A stretch of DNA of 12,950 bases from Candidatus Saccharimonadota bacterium (GCA_018061705.1 JAGOTO010000003.1:1-12950); one strand, 5' to 3'; shown: positions 6,801 through 12,950, counted from the stretch's first letter. Notes: a model not told the origin generated them from the letters alone. Numbers and translations are program-made.

Positions 6801-8516
6801 ATGAAATACACGAAAGTCTCACAGCTCGCATCTCGCACAAGCAAAACTGCTCCAGCAGAAGAAGTCGCCCGAAATGCGCAGCTATTGATACGCGCGGGGT
6901 ATGTCTATAAGGTAATGGCCGGGGTATACGCGTATACGCCGCTCGGACTGGCGGTGCTTGAAAATATCAAATCAATTGTCAGGGAAGAAATGGCGTCGGT
7001 CGGCGGGCAAGAGCTCATCATGAGTAGTCTGCAGCCTCGAGAGACCTGGGAGCAAACTGGTCGATGGGACGAGAAAGTTGTCGATATCTGGTTTAAATCT
7101 CATCTTCAGGATGGTACCGAAGTCGGTTTTGCCTGGACTCACGAGGAGCCAATCATTGAAATGCTCAAGACCTATATCAGTAGCTACAAAGATCTGCCGG
7201 TCTATGTTCATCAGTTCCAAACAAAACTTAGAAACGAAGTTCGGGCTAAGAGCGGCATTCTGCGCGGTCGTGAATTTGTTATGAATGATATGTACAGTTG
7301 CTGTCGCACCGCCGATGAGCACGAGGCATTTTACCAGGCGACAATGGACGCATATCTTCGTATCTTTAAACGAGTTGGGATTGGTGACGATACGTATGTG
7401 ACATTTGCAAGCGGTGGAGCATTTACCAAGTTTAGCCATGAATTCCAAACGGTTTGCGAAGCCGGTGAAGACTACATATTCCTCGTTCCCAGCACGAAAC
7501 AGGCCTTCAATGCAGAAATAGCCCCGGTGAAAGCCGCCCCTGTTGAGCAGGCAAATGAAGTGAAAGAACTATCTTTCTTAGATGATCCTGCTACCACCGG
7601 AGTTGAAGCGCTTGTCAACAAACTCGAAATTCCGCTGACTTCAAGCACCAAGACCATGCTGTATGATACCGACAAGGGGATAGTTGGAGCCGTGGTACGG
7701 AGTGATTACAAACTGAACGAAGAAAAGCTAAAGGCAGTTGCGGACGCAGACTGGTTGCGGATAGCCAGTGCTGATCAGGTCCGTGAGCTTACTGGGGCAG
7801 AACCCGGATTTGCAGGGCTCTACCATTTGCCTGAATCCGTTCAGTTGTTTGTCGATGAGTCCTGCGAAAGTCTCGTTAATTTCGAAACTGGAGCGAATGA
7901 GACAGGGAAACATGCCTACAATGTCAATTGGGAAAGAGATGTTCTACGTCCGGCTGAATTCTATGACATTAAACTCGCCAAAGCGGGCGATCTTTACCCC
8001 GAAACTGGAGAAGCGTACGAAGTACATAAAACAGCAGAAGTAGGAAATATATTTAACTTCGGTACCAAAAAAAGTGAAGAAACGAACTTTACTTTTACTG
8101 CCGACGATGGCAAGACCCGATTTGTACATCTGGGCTCTTACGGTATCGGCGTAACTCGTTTGATGGGAGTCATAGCCGAAAAATGCTCTGACGATAAAGG
8201 TTTGGTATGGCCACAGGCAATCGCACCATACGATCTCTACATTGTGCTCATCGGTGATGATCCTGCGGTTGCCAAAAAAGCTGAAGAACTGTGCGATATC
8301 GCACAGTCTTGGGGGGTGAACGTGCTGTATGATGACACCGATAAACGACCAGGAGAGAAGTTTGCGGATGCCGATCTTCTTGGTATTCCGCACCGTGTTG
8401 TCATTAGCGCAAAAACTGCAGGAGCAGAGTTGTATGAGTACAAATCAAGACAGTCAAACGAAGCAGAGATGGTATCCATGGAAATCCTAAAAAACAAGTT
8501 GACCCAACAACCGTAA
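6801..8516 (+). CDS. proS: Prolyl-tRNA synthetase, bacterial type with editing insertion
   Basis: A class II aminoacyl-tRNA synthetase that charges tRNA-Pro. Its 571 aa is almost the E. coli length (572). Class II motif 2 contains R144, NEVR and RGREFVMND (156-163 region); motif 3 is GSYGIGVTR at 445-453 with the ATP-binding R453. Between them, about residues 215-380, lies the insertion domain related to YbaK-type deacylases, including KTMLYDTDKGIVGAVVRSDY, which in this family removes mischarged Ala. The C-terminal anticodon-binding domain begins near 475 with APYDLYIVLIGDD. AAGGAAG just before the ATG and the fit to ProRS N-termini support this start. Position downstream of rseP is the classic order, here with a CPBP gene inserted. 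Confidence 0.97.
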   Translation: MKYTKVSQLASRTSKTAPAEEVARNAQLLIRAGYVYKVMAGVYAYTPLGLAVLENIKSIVREEMASVGGQELIMSSLQPRETWEQTGRWDEKVVDIWFKSHLQDGTEVGFAWTHEEPIIEMLKTYISSYKDLPVYVHQFQTKLRNEVRAKSGILRGREFVMNDMYSCCRTADEHEAFYQATMDAYLRIFKRVGIGDDTYVTFASGGAFTKFSHEFQTVCEAGEDYIFLVPSTKQAFNAEIAPVKAAPVEQANEVKELSFLDDPATTGVEALVNKLEIPLTSSTKTMLYDTDKGIVGAVVRSDYKLNEEKLKAVADADWLRIASADQVRELTGAEPGFAGLYHLPESVQLFVDESCESLVNFETGANETGKHAYNVNWERDVLRPAEFYDIKLAKAGDLYPETGEAYEVHKTAEVGNIFNFGTKKSEETNFTFTADDGKTRFVHLGSYGIGVTRLMGVIAEKCSDDKGLVWPQAIAPYDLYIVLIGDDPAVAKKAEELCDIAQSWGVNVLYDDTDKRPGEKFADADLLGIPHRVVISAKTAGAELYEYKSRQSNEAEMVSMEILKNKLTQQP

Positions 8517-8527
8517 ACCGTTACTAT
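8499..8527 (+). promoter_or_regulatory. Candidate promoter of greA inside the proS 3' end
   Basis: TTGACC (8499-8504), a 17-bp spacer and TACTAT (8522-8527) fit a sigma-70-type promoter with a strong -35 and a moderate -10. A start near 8534 would leave a leader of about 60 nt. No intrinsic terminator is seen after proS, so readthrough from proS is also likely. Confidence 0.45.
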
Positions 8528-8594
8528 AGCAACACTAAAATTCCACAACCGATTATTTCGGAGAGGCCGCGATAAGAACAGAAGGAGCATAGAT

Positions 8595-9053
8595 ATGAAA
8601 AAGTTATTTCATTTGACCCAGGCGGGTATAGAGGAGCTGGAGGCTGAGAAACAAGTCTTACTCAAGAAGCGCTCTGTCACCGCAGAAGCGATTAAGACCG
8701 CACGTGAGCTCGGTGACCTAGCGGAAAATGCCGAATATCAGTCAGCTCGAGCCGAGCAGGAGCGTACCGAAAGCAGGCTGGAAGAAATCGACCACATTTT
8801 AGTCAATGTAGAGGTGATCAAAGCCAGAAAATCTAACCAGATTGGCTTAGGCTCGACTGTTACGCTCTCACAATCGAAAGGCAAGGATGTCACCGTACAG
8901 ATTGTTGGAACGATTGAGGCAGACCCAGCGAACGACAAGATCTCAGACGAATCCCCAATCGGCAAAGCACTTATCGGCAAAAAAGAGGGCGATTCTGTCG
9001 ATATCGTCAAGCCAGCAGAAACCATCACCTACAAAGTCATATCTATCCGTTAG
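8595..9053 (+). CDS. greA: Transcript cleavage factor GreA
   Basis: GreA enters the secondary channel of RNA polymerase and stimulates cleavage of backtracked RNA. The 152-aa protein has the N-terminal antiparallel coiled coil (about 8-75) with the acidic tip GDLAENAEY; D41 and E44 fall at the same positions as in E. coli GreA. The C-terminal FKBP-like domain (about 80-152) includes the conserved DPANDKISDESPIGKALIGKK. The strong ribosome binding site AAGGAG (8582-8587) lies 7 nt before the ATG. It lies 78 nt downstream of proS. greA next to an aminoacyl-tRNA synthetase gene, often lysS, is common in bacteria, and lysS is nearby here too. Confidence 0.96.
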   Translation: MKKLFHLTQAGIEELEAEKQVLLKKRSVTAEAIKTARELGDLAENAEYQSARAEQERTESRLEEIDHILVNVEVIKARKSNQIGLGSTVTLSQSKGKDVTVQIVGTIEADPANDKISDESPIGKALIGKKEGDSVDIVKPAETITYKVISIR

Positions 9054-9112
9054 ATTCTTTACATTCTGACCGGAAAGCAGGAGAATAGGTCTATAAAGAG
9101 GAGGGGAGTGAA

Positions 9113-9904
9113 ATGGATACACCAGAGGTGAACCAGCCAAATGCGGGAAAATCTTCTAGCACTAAGACCTTGGCTCTGAGGGTCAACCCTTGGTTGCTTT
9201 CGGTGGCGTTGGCAGCGGCACTCATTGCCACAGTGGTTATGTGGCGTCCGTGGAGTGCAGCGCAAAAAGCAACTGACCGGACGGTTAGCGTGAGTGGCAT
9301 GGCGTCAATCTCGGCCGAGCCAGACGAGTATGGCTTTTATCCAGTATACGAGTTTAAAACTGAGGATAAGGCTACCGGTCTGTCGCAGCTGACGGCGAAA
9401 AGTGATGAAGTTGTGGCGGGGCTCAAAAAAGCTGGCGTGGCCGACAAGGATATTAAAACCAACGCGAGTGGCTACCAAGACTATTACTACTATGACACCG
9501 AAAATCGGACCCACACCTATAGTCTCCAGATTAGCGCAACGACCCATGATCGGGACGCTGCGCAAAAAGTTCAAGATTATCTGATCACTACAACCCCGAT
9601 TGGTGCGGTTAGTCCGCAAGCAACCTTCAGTGCTGCCAAGCAAAAACGGCTTGAATCTGAAGGTCGTGAACAGGCAACCAAGGAGGCGCGGGCCAAGGCT
9701 GATCAGCAGGCCAAAAATCTTGGGTTCAAAATAGGCGCGGTGAAAAGCGTCCAGGATAGCAGTGATGGTTATGGATACCCTATGCCACTGACAGGTGCAG
9801 GGGATTCGGCCGAATTATCCGTTGCAAAAGAGCCGAGCATGACTATCCAGCCAGGCCAAAATGACCTCATCTACACCGTGCAGGTCGTATACTATATCCG
9901 CTAG
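9113..9904 (+). CDS. Membrane-anchored SIMPL (DUF541) domain protein
   Basis: A 263-aa protein with a short cytoplasmic N-terminus, a membrane helix at about residues 27-44 (WLLSVALAAALIATVVMW), and an extracytoplasmic SIMPL domain from about residue 53 (DRTVSVSGMASISAEPDEY) to the C-terminus. The typical SIMPL pattern is present: VSGxAxxxxxPDEY, the central AGVADKDIKTNASGYQ segment, and the EARAKADQQAKNLGFKIG helix. A Tyr-rich patch (YQDYYYYD) follows the GVADKDIKT strand. Family members are secreted or periplasmic proteins of poorly defined function, linked to stress tolerance in some species. A strong ribosome binding site, GGAGG at 9100-9104, precedes the ATG. The gap to greA is 59 nt with no terminator, so co-transcription is likely. 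The 3' end overlaps the convergent gene by 4 nt. Confidence 0.88.
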   Translation: MDTPEVNQPNAGKSSSTKTLALRVNPWLLSVALAAALIATVVMWRPWSAAQKATDRTVSVSGMASISAEPDEYGFYPVYEFKTEDKATGLSQLTAKSDEVVAGLKKAGVADKDIKTNASGYQDYYYYDTENRTHTYSLQISATTHDRDAAQKVQDYLITTTPIGAVSPQATFSAAKQKRLESEGREQATKEARAKADQQAKNLGFKIGAVKSVQDSSDGYGYPMPLTGAGDSAELSVAKEPSMTIQPGQNDLIYTVQVVYYIR

Positions 9905-10638
9905 GTTTGGACATGTTTTTGGCGCGCACCCATGGCTGCCTTGATATATGGCAGGCTGGCGGGAACAGCGAGTGCAACCGAACCGGCAAAAGATGTTGTC
10001 GCCATGCCGTGTGCGTAAATGGCGAAAGCGCCATATCGTTCTCGCTTTGACATGTCGGTAACCGTCTCCAGGGCAAGTTGTTCGAACATCGCTGACATCA
10101 AGTAAAATCCCGCCGTGGAGCGTTGAACGGCAGTTAGTGCCTTACTGGCTGATGCTACGACAGGCTCATTCCCACGTATATTGGCCACGATGCTCGGCAG
10201 TATGGTCACGGCTTTTTCCATACCGAGCGTCAGTGCGACGGAATCTGATAGTATTCCGCATTGCCATAGTGCATGAAAGGAGTTTAACGTCCGTATCGGA
10301 TCTGTGCCTGCATCGGCCCGCCGACCGAGTGGCGATCGGGTCTTGGTGGCCTTTGCTGCTGCGCCGTCTAGCAGATCAAAGAACCCATCGACTGCGAGTA
10401 AGTCACAGGCTTGCACGAGCTGTTGTCCTGAGAGGGTGCCGTCTGAAACGTTGCCGCTTCGTAGGATTTTGCAGGCCTGAATGTTGGCGGCAAACCCGAG
10501 GCCCGTCAACGCATTACCTGGTGTTGCTACTCCGTGAGTGAGCGCAGCGAATTCCTGAAAGATATTTTTTACATCGACATCGTACTCCGGCGTACTGCCA
10601 GCAGCATGAGCTTGAAGATCGTATGAAAGTTTCATCAT
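9901..10638 (-). CDS. CDP-alcohol phosphatidyltransferase family protein (divergent)
   Basis: This family joins a CDP-activated lipid to an alcohol (glycerol-3-phosphate, serine, inositol and others) in the membrane. The signature D(x)2DG(x)2AR(x)8G(x)3D(x)3D is matched exactly in spacing: D88, D91, G92, A95, then K96 where Arg is usual, G105, D109 and D113. The preceding PGNALTGLGFAANI (40-53) resembles the PNxLTxLGL first membrane helix of the family. Further moderately hydrophobic segments are near 71-90, 121-151, 173-193 and 203-236. Length 245 aa is normal. The helices are less hydrophobic than usual and K96 is a notable substitution, so activity is uncertain. Two ATG codons lie in tandem at 10638 and 10635; the promoter position favours the second. 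It diverges from lysS and converges on the SIMPL gene. Confidence 0.75.
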   Translation of the reverse strand: MMKLSYDLQAHAAGSTPEYDVDVKNIFQEFAALTHGVATPGNALTGLGFAANIQACKILRSGNVSDGTLSGQQLVQACDLLAVDGFFDLLDGAAAKATKTRSPLGRRADAGTDPIRTLNSFHALWQCGILSDSVALTLGMEKAVTILPSIVANIRGNEPVVASASKALTAVQRSTAGFYLMSAMFEQLALETVTDMSKRERYGAFAIYAHGMATTSFAGSVALAVPASLPYIKAAMGARQKHVQT

Positions 10639-10642
10639 TCCT

Positions 10643-10671
10643 AGTATAGAAGCTACGATGTCACGACCAAA
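10643..10671 (-). promoter_or_regulatory. Promoter of the CDP-alcohol phosphatidyltransferase gene, leaderless geometry
   Basis: On the minus strand TATACT (10648-10643) is followed by AGGA and two tandem ATG codons. Transcription would begin near 10636-10635, at the start codon itself. The -35 is weak: TTTGGT with a 17-bp spacer or TTGGTC with 16 bp. The AGGA before the ATG falls between the -10 and the start site and so would not be in the mRNA. Confidence 0.5.
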
Positions 10672-10681
10672 GCACCAGCAG

Positions 10682-10710
10682 TTTCATAAGTAGCAAGATT
10701 TCAGTACAAT
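10682..10710 (+). promoter_or_regulatory. Promoter of lysS, leaderless geometry
   Basis: TACAAT (10705-10710) lies 9 nt before the lysS ATG at 10720, placing the transcription start at about 10716-10718 and leaving a leader of only 2-4 nt. No Shine-Dalgarno sequence is present. The -35 at 17 bp (TTTCAT, 10682-10687) is poor. This promoter and the divergent one share an 81-bp spacer. Confidence 0.5.
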
Positions 10711-10719
10711 AGTTCATAT

Positions 10720-12252
10720 ATGCAGTGGCTTAATAAAATTGTTGACGATCTTGTGGCCGTTTCTCATGACGAAGAAATCCTAATCGAATCAGGGGGTTCT
10801 CCCAGTGGCACTCATCACCTGGGTCATATGCGTGAACTTGTGACGTGCGATGCGGTCCTCCTCGAGCTACGTCGACGCGGTCAGAGGGCAAGGCATATAT
10901 ATTTTTCCGATGATCTTGATGGTCTCAGAAAAGTGCCAGTCGATGTACCGGCCAGCTTTGAGCAGTACCTCGGTATGCCGTTGTGCGATATCCCATCACC
11001 GGACGGTAGAGCGGAGTCGTACGGAGACTACTTTACATCACAGTTGCAGCGGGCCAGCCAGAGTCTCGGCATAGAAGTAGAATTCATCGCGTCGCACGAA
11101 AAGTACCGCACTGGCTTCTTTGTCTCTGCTATAGAGCGCAGCCTCGAACGACTGCAGCAGGCCAAAGAGGCGCTAGAGTCAATCTCGGGTCGAAAACTTG
11201 AAGATAGTTGGTCACCGATTCAGATAATGGAGCAGGGTCGGCTGAAAAAGCGAGCATTTGTTTCTATTGATACGCAGAACAAGACACTTATCTATCGTAA
11301 TGCAGAAGGCGCAGAGCAGCATGTGAAATATGATGATGGGAGCGTTAAACTTGATTGGCGACTTGATTGGCCCGGCCGATGGTGGTTGCTGCGTATTGCC
11401 GCCGAGCCGTTTGGTCGTGATCATGCGAGTGCTGGGGGTAGTTACGATACCGGCATGCAAATTATGAAAGACGTCTACGGAGCACCAGCACCATATCCAA
11501 TTCCGTACGATTTTATTAACCTTGCTGGCGATACCAAAAAAATGAGTGCGAGCAAGGGTACTGGGCTCGACGCTGAAGAAGGCGTCACCATCATGCCGCC
11601 GGAAGTAGTCAGATATTTGGTGCTCGGTGTGCCCCCAAAGAAACGGATATACTTTGACCCTGTGGGTGATGTCGTGAGGCTTATGGATGAATATGCCGCG
11701 TTGGTTGCGAAGCCAGAAAAAACAGCCGATGAGCAGCAGCTCCTGTACATCTGTACGCGCGGGAACAGTGATGGCATGGTGAGCCGAGTGCCTTTCAGCC
11801 ACCTCGTAGCGTCATATCAAGCAAGCTTGCGTGACCCCGCAAAAACCCTGGAGGTTATCGGTCGGACCGAGTATGCGGCAATTGCTGCGGCGGAGTCCGA
11901 AATAATTTTGAAAGAGCTGACATTCATCGACGCATGGCTCGATAAGCGCGCACCCGATGAGGTGAAATTTAGTTTACTGGAACAGATACAAATAGATGAA
12001 TTTAATGAAAATGAGGTAAAACTCTTTGCCGGTTTGGCAGAAATGATTGCCGCTGCGCCTCTCGATGCAGATGGTGAGCTTTACCACAAGGCGCTATACT
12101 CACTCAAAGAAGAGTTAGGCATGCAGCCCAAGGATGTATTCTCGGCACTGTACCGGCTACTTATCGGCAAGACCAATGGCCCACGAGCTGGTTGGTTTCT
12201 AAGTATCCTGCCTCGTGACTGGCTCATCGCACGCCTGAGGTTAGTAAAATGA
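10720..12252 (+). CDS. lysS: Class I lysyl-tRNA synthetase (archaeal type)
   Basis: Charges tRNA-Lys in the cytosol using a class I Rossmann fold, unlike the class II LysRS of most bacteria; also called lysK. The HIGH-like motif is HLGH at residues 33-36 within GSPSGTHHLGHMRE. The KMSKS motif is KMSAS at 274-278 followed by KG. The family-specific FGRDHASAGGSYDTG stretch is at about 231-245. Length 510 aa fits class I LysRS. The C-terminal part (about 330-510) is the helical anticodon-binding region and is more divergent. The protein begins directly before the first Rossmann strand (EEILIESG), so an upstream start is not needed and the leaderless ATG is credible. The class I form occurs in archaea, spirochaetes, some alphaproteobacteria and many CPR bacteria. 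Confidence 0.95.
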   Translation: MQWLNKIVDDLVAVSHDEEILIESGGSPSGTHHLGHMRELVTCDAVLLELRRRGQRARHIYFSDDLDGLRKVPVDVPASFEQYLGMPLCDIPSPDGRAESYGDYFTSQLQRASQSLGIEVEFIASHEKYRTGFFVSAIERSLERLQQAKEALESISGRKLEDSWSPIQIMEQGRLKKRAFVSIDTQNKTLIYRNAEGAEQHVKYDDGSVKLDWRLDWPGRWWLLRIAAEPFGRDHASAGGSYDTGMQIMKDVYGAPAPYPIPYDFINLAGDTKKMSASKGTGLDAEEGVTIMPPEVVRYLVLGVPPKKRIYFDPVGDVVRLMDEYAALVAKPEKTADEQQLLYICTRGNSDGMVSRVPFSHLVASYQASLRDPAKTLEVIGRTEYAAIAAAESEIILKELTFIDAWLDKRAPDEVKFSLLEQIQIDEFNENEVKLFAGLAEMIAAAPLDADGELYHKALYSLKEELGMQPKDVFSALYRLLIGKTNGPRAGWFLSILPRDWLIARLRLVK

Positions 12253-12270
12253 ACAGAACCAGTTGCTGAT

Positions 12271-12375
12271 ATGAAATCAATGGCCAGCATTGTCCAGGAG
12301 CTATGTGCTGCCGAGGATTTTTACACGGGGGAATCTCGTCGGGCTTACAAGACCTTGGGTTGCTTGTGCCCGTGA
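12271..12375 (+). CDS. Possible small ORF, 34 codons
   Basis: In the 162-bp gap between lysS and the metallopeptidase gene, ATG 12271 opens a 34-codon frame ending with TGA. The product would start MKSMASIVQELCAAEDFYTG and end with LGCLCP, giving three cysteines (C12, C31, C33). There is no ribosome binding site and I recognise no family. It could be a small protein, a remnant of a longer gene, or chance. No other gene or clear promoter is seen in this gap. Confidence 0.2.
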   Translation: MKSMASIVQELCAAEDFYTGESRRAYKTLGCLCP

Positions 12376-12414
12376 GAGCTATCAGGAGTATTGAGGTGGT
12401 TGGGGCATCGAGCA

Positions 12415-12780
12415 ATGGAAATAACTGACCAACATTTTCACGAGTTGATAGACCGGGCATTTGATAGCTTGCCGCAGACGCATCGCGATCGGGTAAAAAA
12501 CGTTGCGATTATCACGGCCGATGAACCGACAGAGGAGCAACGAAAAGAATTGAAGCTTCGCTGCAATGAAACTCTGCTCGGTTTGTATAGTGGAATACCA
12601 TTATCTGAGCGGCAAGGGAGAGAGCCGATAATGCCAGACGTCATCACCCTATTTAAGTGGCCGTTACTCGATCACAGTATCGACGAGGCGAGTTTGTATG
12701 AGCACATCCGTCATACACTCTGGCACGAAGTGGCCCACTACTATGGCCTCAACCATACTCAGATACATGCCCTCGAGTAG
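12415..12780 (+). CDS. Minimal zincin-like metallopeptidase
   Basis: A small cytosolic protein of 121 aa with the C-terminal zinc motif HEVAHYYGLNH at residues 104-114, the extended HExxHxxGxxH pattern of metzincin-like folds. Together with the N-terminal pattern MEITDQHFHELIDRAFDSLP and the PDVITLFKWPL stretch, this matches the widespread one-domain zincin family (formerly DUF1025). Its substrates are not known. An in-frame TTG at 12391 lies upstream, but family N-termini begin at the MEIT position, so ATG 12415 is chosen. The ribosome binding site is weak (GAGGTGG at 12393-12399 is 15 nt away). The gene ends in tandem TAG codons and is followed 30 nt later by an intrinsic terminator. Confidence 0.88.
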   Translation: MEITDQHFHELIDRAFDSLPQTHRDRVKNVAIITADEPTEEQRKELKLRCNETLLGLYSGIPLSERQGREPIMPDVITLFKWPLLDHSIDEASLYEHIRHTLWHEVAHYYGLNHTQIHALE

Positions 12781-12799
12781 TAGGAATCTATCGTTGCAG

Positions 12800-12833
12800 C
12801 GAATCTGTACTGGAGGGGTGAGCCCCTCCTTTT
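12800..12833 (+). repeat. 34-bp direct repeat, copy 1
   Basis: Identical over 34 bp to 12907-12940. It begins CGAATCTGTACT and ends in a hairpin with a TTTT tail. The match extends beyond the hairpin by 12 bp on its left, so it is a duplication and not two independent terminators. Confidence 0.9.
12812..12833 (+). terminator. Intrinsic terminator after the metallopeptidase gene
   Basis: GGAGGGG (12812-12818) and CCCCTCC (12823-12829) form a perfect 7-bp GC-rich stem with the loop TGAG, followed by TTTT. It lies 31 nt after the metallopeptidase stop codon. The T-run is short, so efficiency may be moderate. Confidence 0.75.
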
Positions 12834-12850
12834 CAGGGTTTCATACATCT

Positions 12851-12872
12851 AGCCCGGTGCTGAGCGCCGGCT
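12851..12872. other. Hairpin between the two repeat copies
   Basis: AGCCCGGTGC (12851-12860) and GCGCCGGCT (12864-12872) pair over 9 positions with one bulged C, one G-T pair and a TGA loop, followed by only two further T residues. It is a GC-rich stem of unknown role. The rest of the spacer is unremarkable. Confidence 0.45.
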
Positions 12873-12891
12873 TTAGGGGGAGGGAGTACTG

Positions 12892-12910
12892 ATTTCGAAT
12901 TTATTTCGAA
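12892..12910. repeat. Short tandem repeat ATTTCGAA
   Basis: ATTTCGAA occurs at 12892-12899 and 12903-12910, an 11-bp period, and each unit contains the palindrome TTCGAA. The second unit runs directly into copy 2 of the 34-bp repeat. It may mark the junction of the duplication. Confidence 0.5.
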
Positions 12911-12940
12911 TCTGTACTGGAGGGGTGAGCCCCTCCTTTT
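12907..12940 (+). repeat. 34-bp direct repeat, copy 2
   Basis: An exact second copy of 12800-12833, offset by 107 bp. The window ends 10 nt later, so it cannot be seen whether more copies follow. Confidence 0.9.
12919..12940 (+). terminator. Second copy of the intrinsic terminator hairpin
   Basis: The same 7-bp GGAGGGG/CCCCTCC stem with a TGAG loop and a TTTT tail as at 12812. As a tandem terminator it would back up the first. Because the stem is symmetric it could also act weakly for transcripts arriving from the right, although the A-run needed on that strand is lacking. Confidence 0.65.
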
Positions 12941-12950
12941 GTATACCCAG

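Noticed and set aside
9054..9112. Promoter for the SIMPL gene (TTTACA and TATAAA)
   Set aside because: The two elements are 28 bp apart, and the expected start would lie within the ribosome binding site.
12391..12414. TTG start for the small metallopeptidase
   Set aside because: The family N-terminal pattern begins at the MEIT methionine (12415); the eight extra residues have no support.
12800..12940. Start of a CRISPR array
   Set aside because: Only two repeats are visible, the 73-bp spacer is too long, the repeat is a terminator-type hairpin with a T tail, and no cas gene is present.

Overview
The window looks like part of a small, host-dependent bacterial genome of the Patescibacteria/CPR type, most plausibly Candidatus Saccharibacteria (TM7). 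The reasons are a 197-residue short-form EF-Ts, a class I (archaeal-type) lysyl-tRNA synthetase in an otherwise bacterial gene set, mid-range GC, dense packing, and a thinned-out version of a conserved bacterial gene order. UGA is used as a stop and Trp is encoded by UGG, so the standard code applies. The taxonomic assignment is inference.

Left part (1-3000): the tail of an unidentified gene, then tsf, then two unrecognised genes, each with its own clear promoter. The first is a 484-aa protein with a thermolysin-like zinc motif pair (HEMTH and NEAATD). The second is a 161-aa Ala/Gly-rich orphan behind a consensus sigma-70-type promoter. A 25-bp dyad with LexA-like half-sites at non-LexA spacing overlaps the promoter of the metalloprotease-like gene.

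Centre (3005-8516): frr, a short-chain polyprenyl diphosphate synthase, the site-2 protease rseP, a CPBP-family intramembrane protease overlapping rseP, and proS. This recalls the widespread tsf-pyrH-frr-uppS-cdsA-dxr-rseP-proS order, with pyrH, uppS, cdsA and dxr absent and a trans-type isoprenyl synthase in the lipid-gene position. greA follows proS, with a candidate promoter of its own inside the proS 3' end.

Right part (9113-12950): a membrane-anchored SIMPL-domain protein converges on, and overlaps by 4 nt, a minus-strand gene that I assign to the CDP-alcohol phosphatidyltransferase family from an almost complete catalytic signature. That gene diverges from class I lysS across an 81-bp spacer. 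In both directions the predicted -10 box lies so close to the start codon that leaderless mRNAs are expected. After lysS come a possible 34-codon small ORF and a minimal zincin metallopeptidase. The window ends with an exact 34-bp direct repeat, each copy containing a terminator-type hairpin, with a third hairpin between them.

Together the genes cover translation (EF-Ts, RRF, ProRS, LysRS), transcript elongation (GreA), isoprenoid and phospholipid chemistry, and an unusual density of metalloprotease-like proteins (five HExxH or EExxxR-type proteins in 13 kb, two of them intramembrane). I see no CRISPR array, insertion sequence, tRNA, rRNA or phage gene. No gene-free stretch exceeds about 175 bases.
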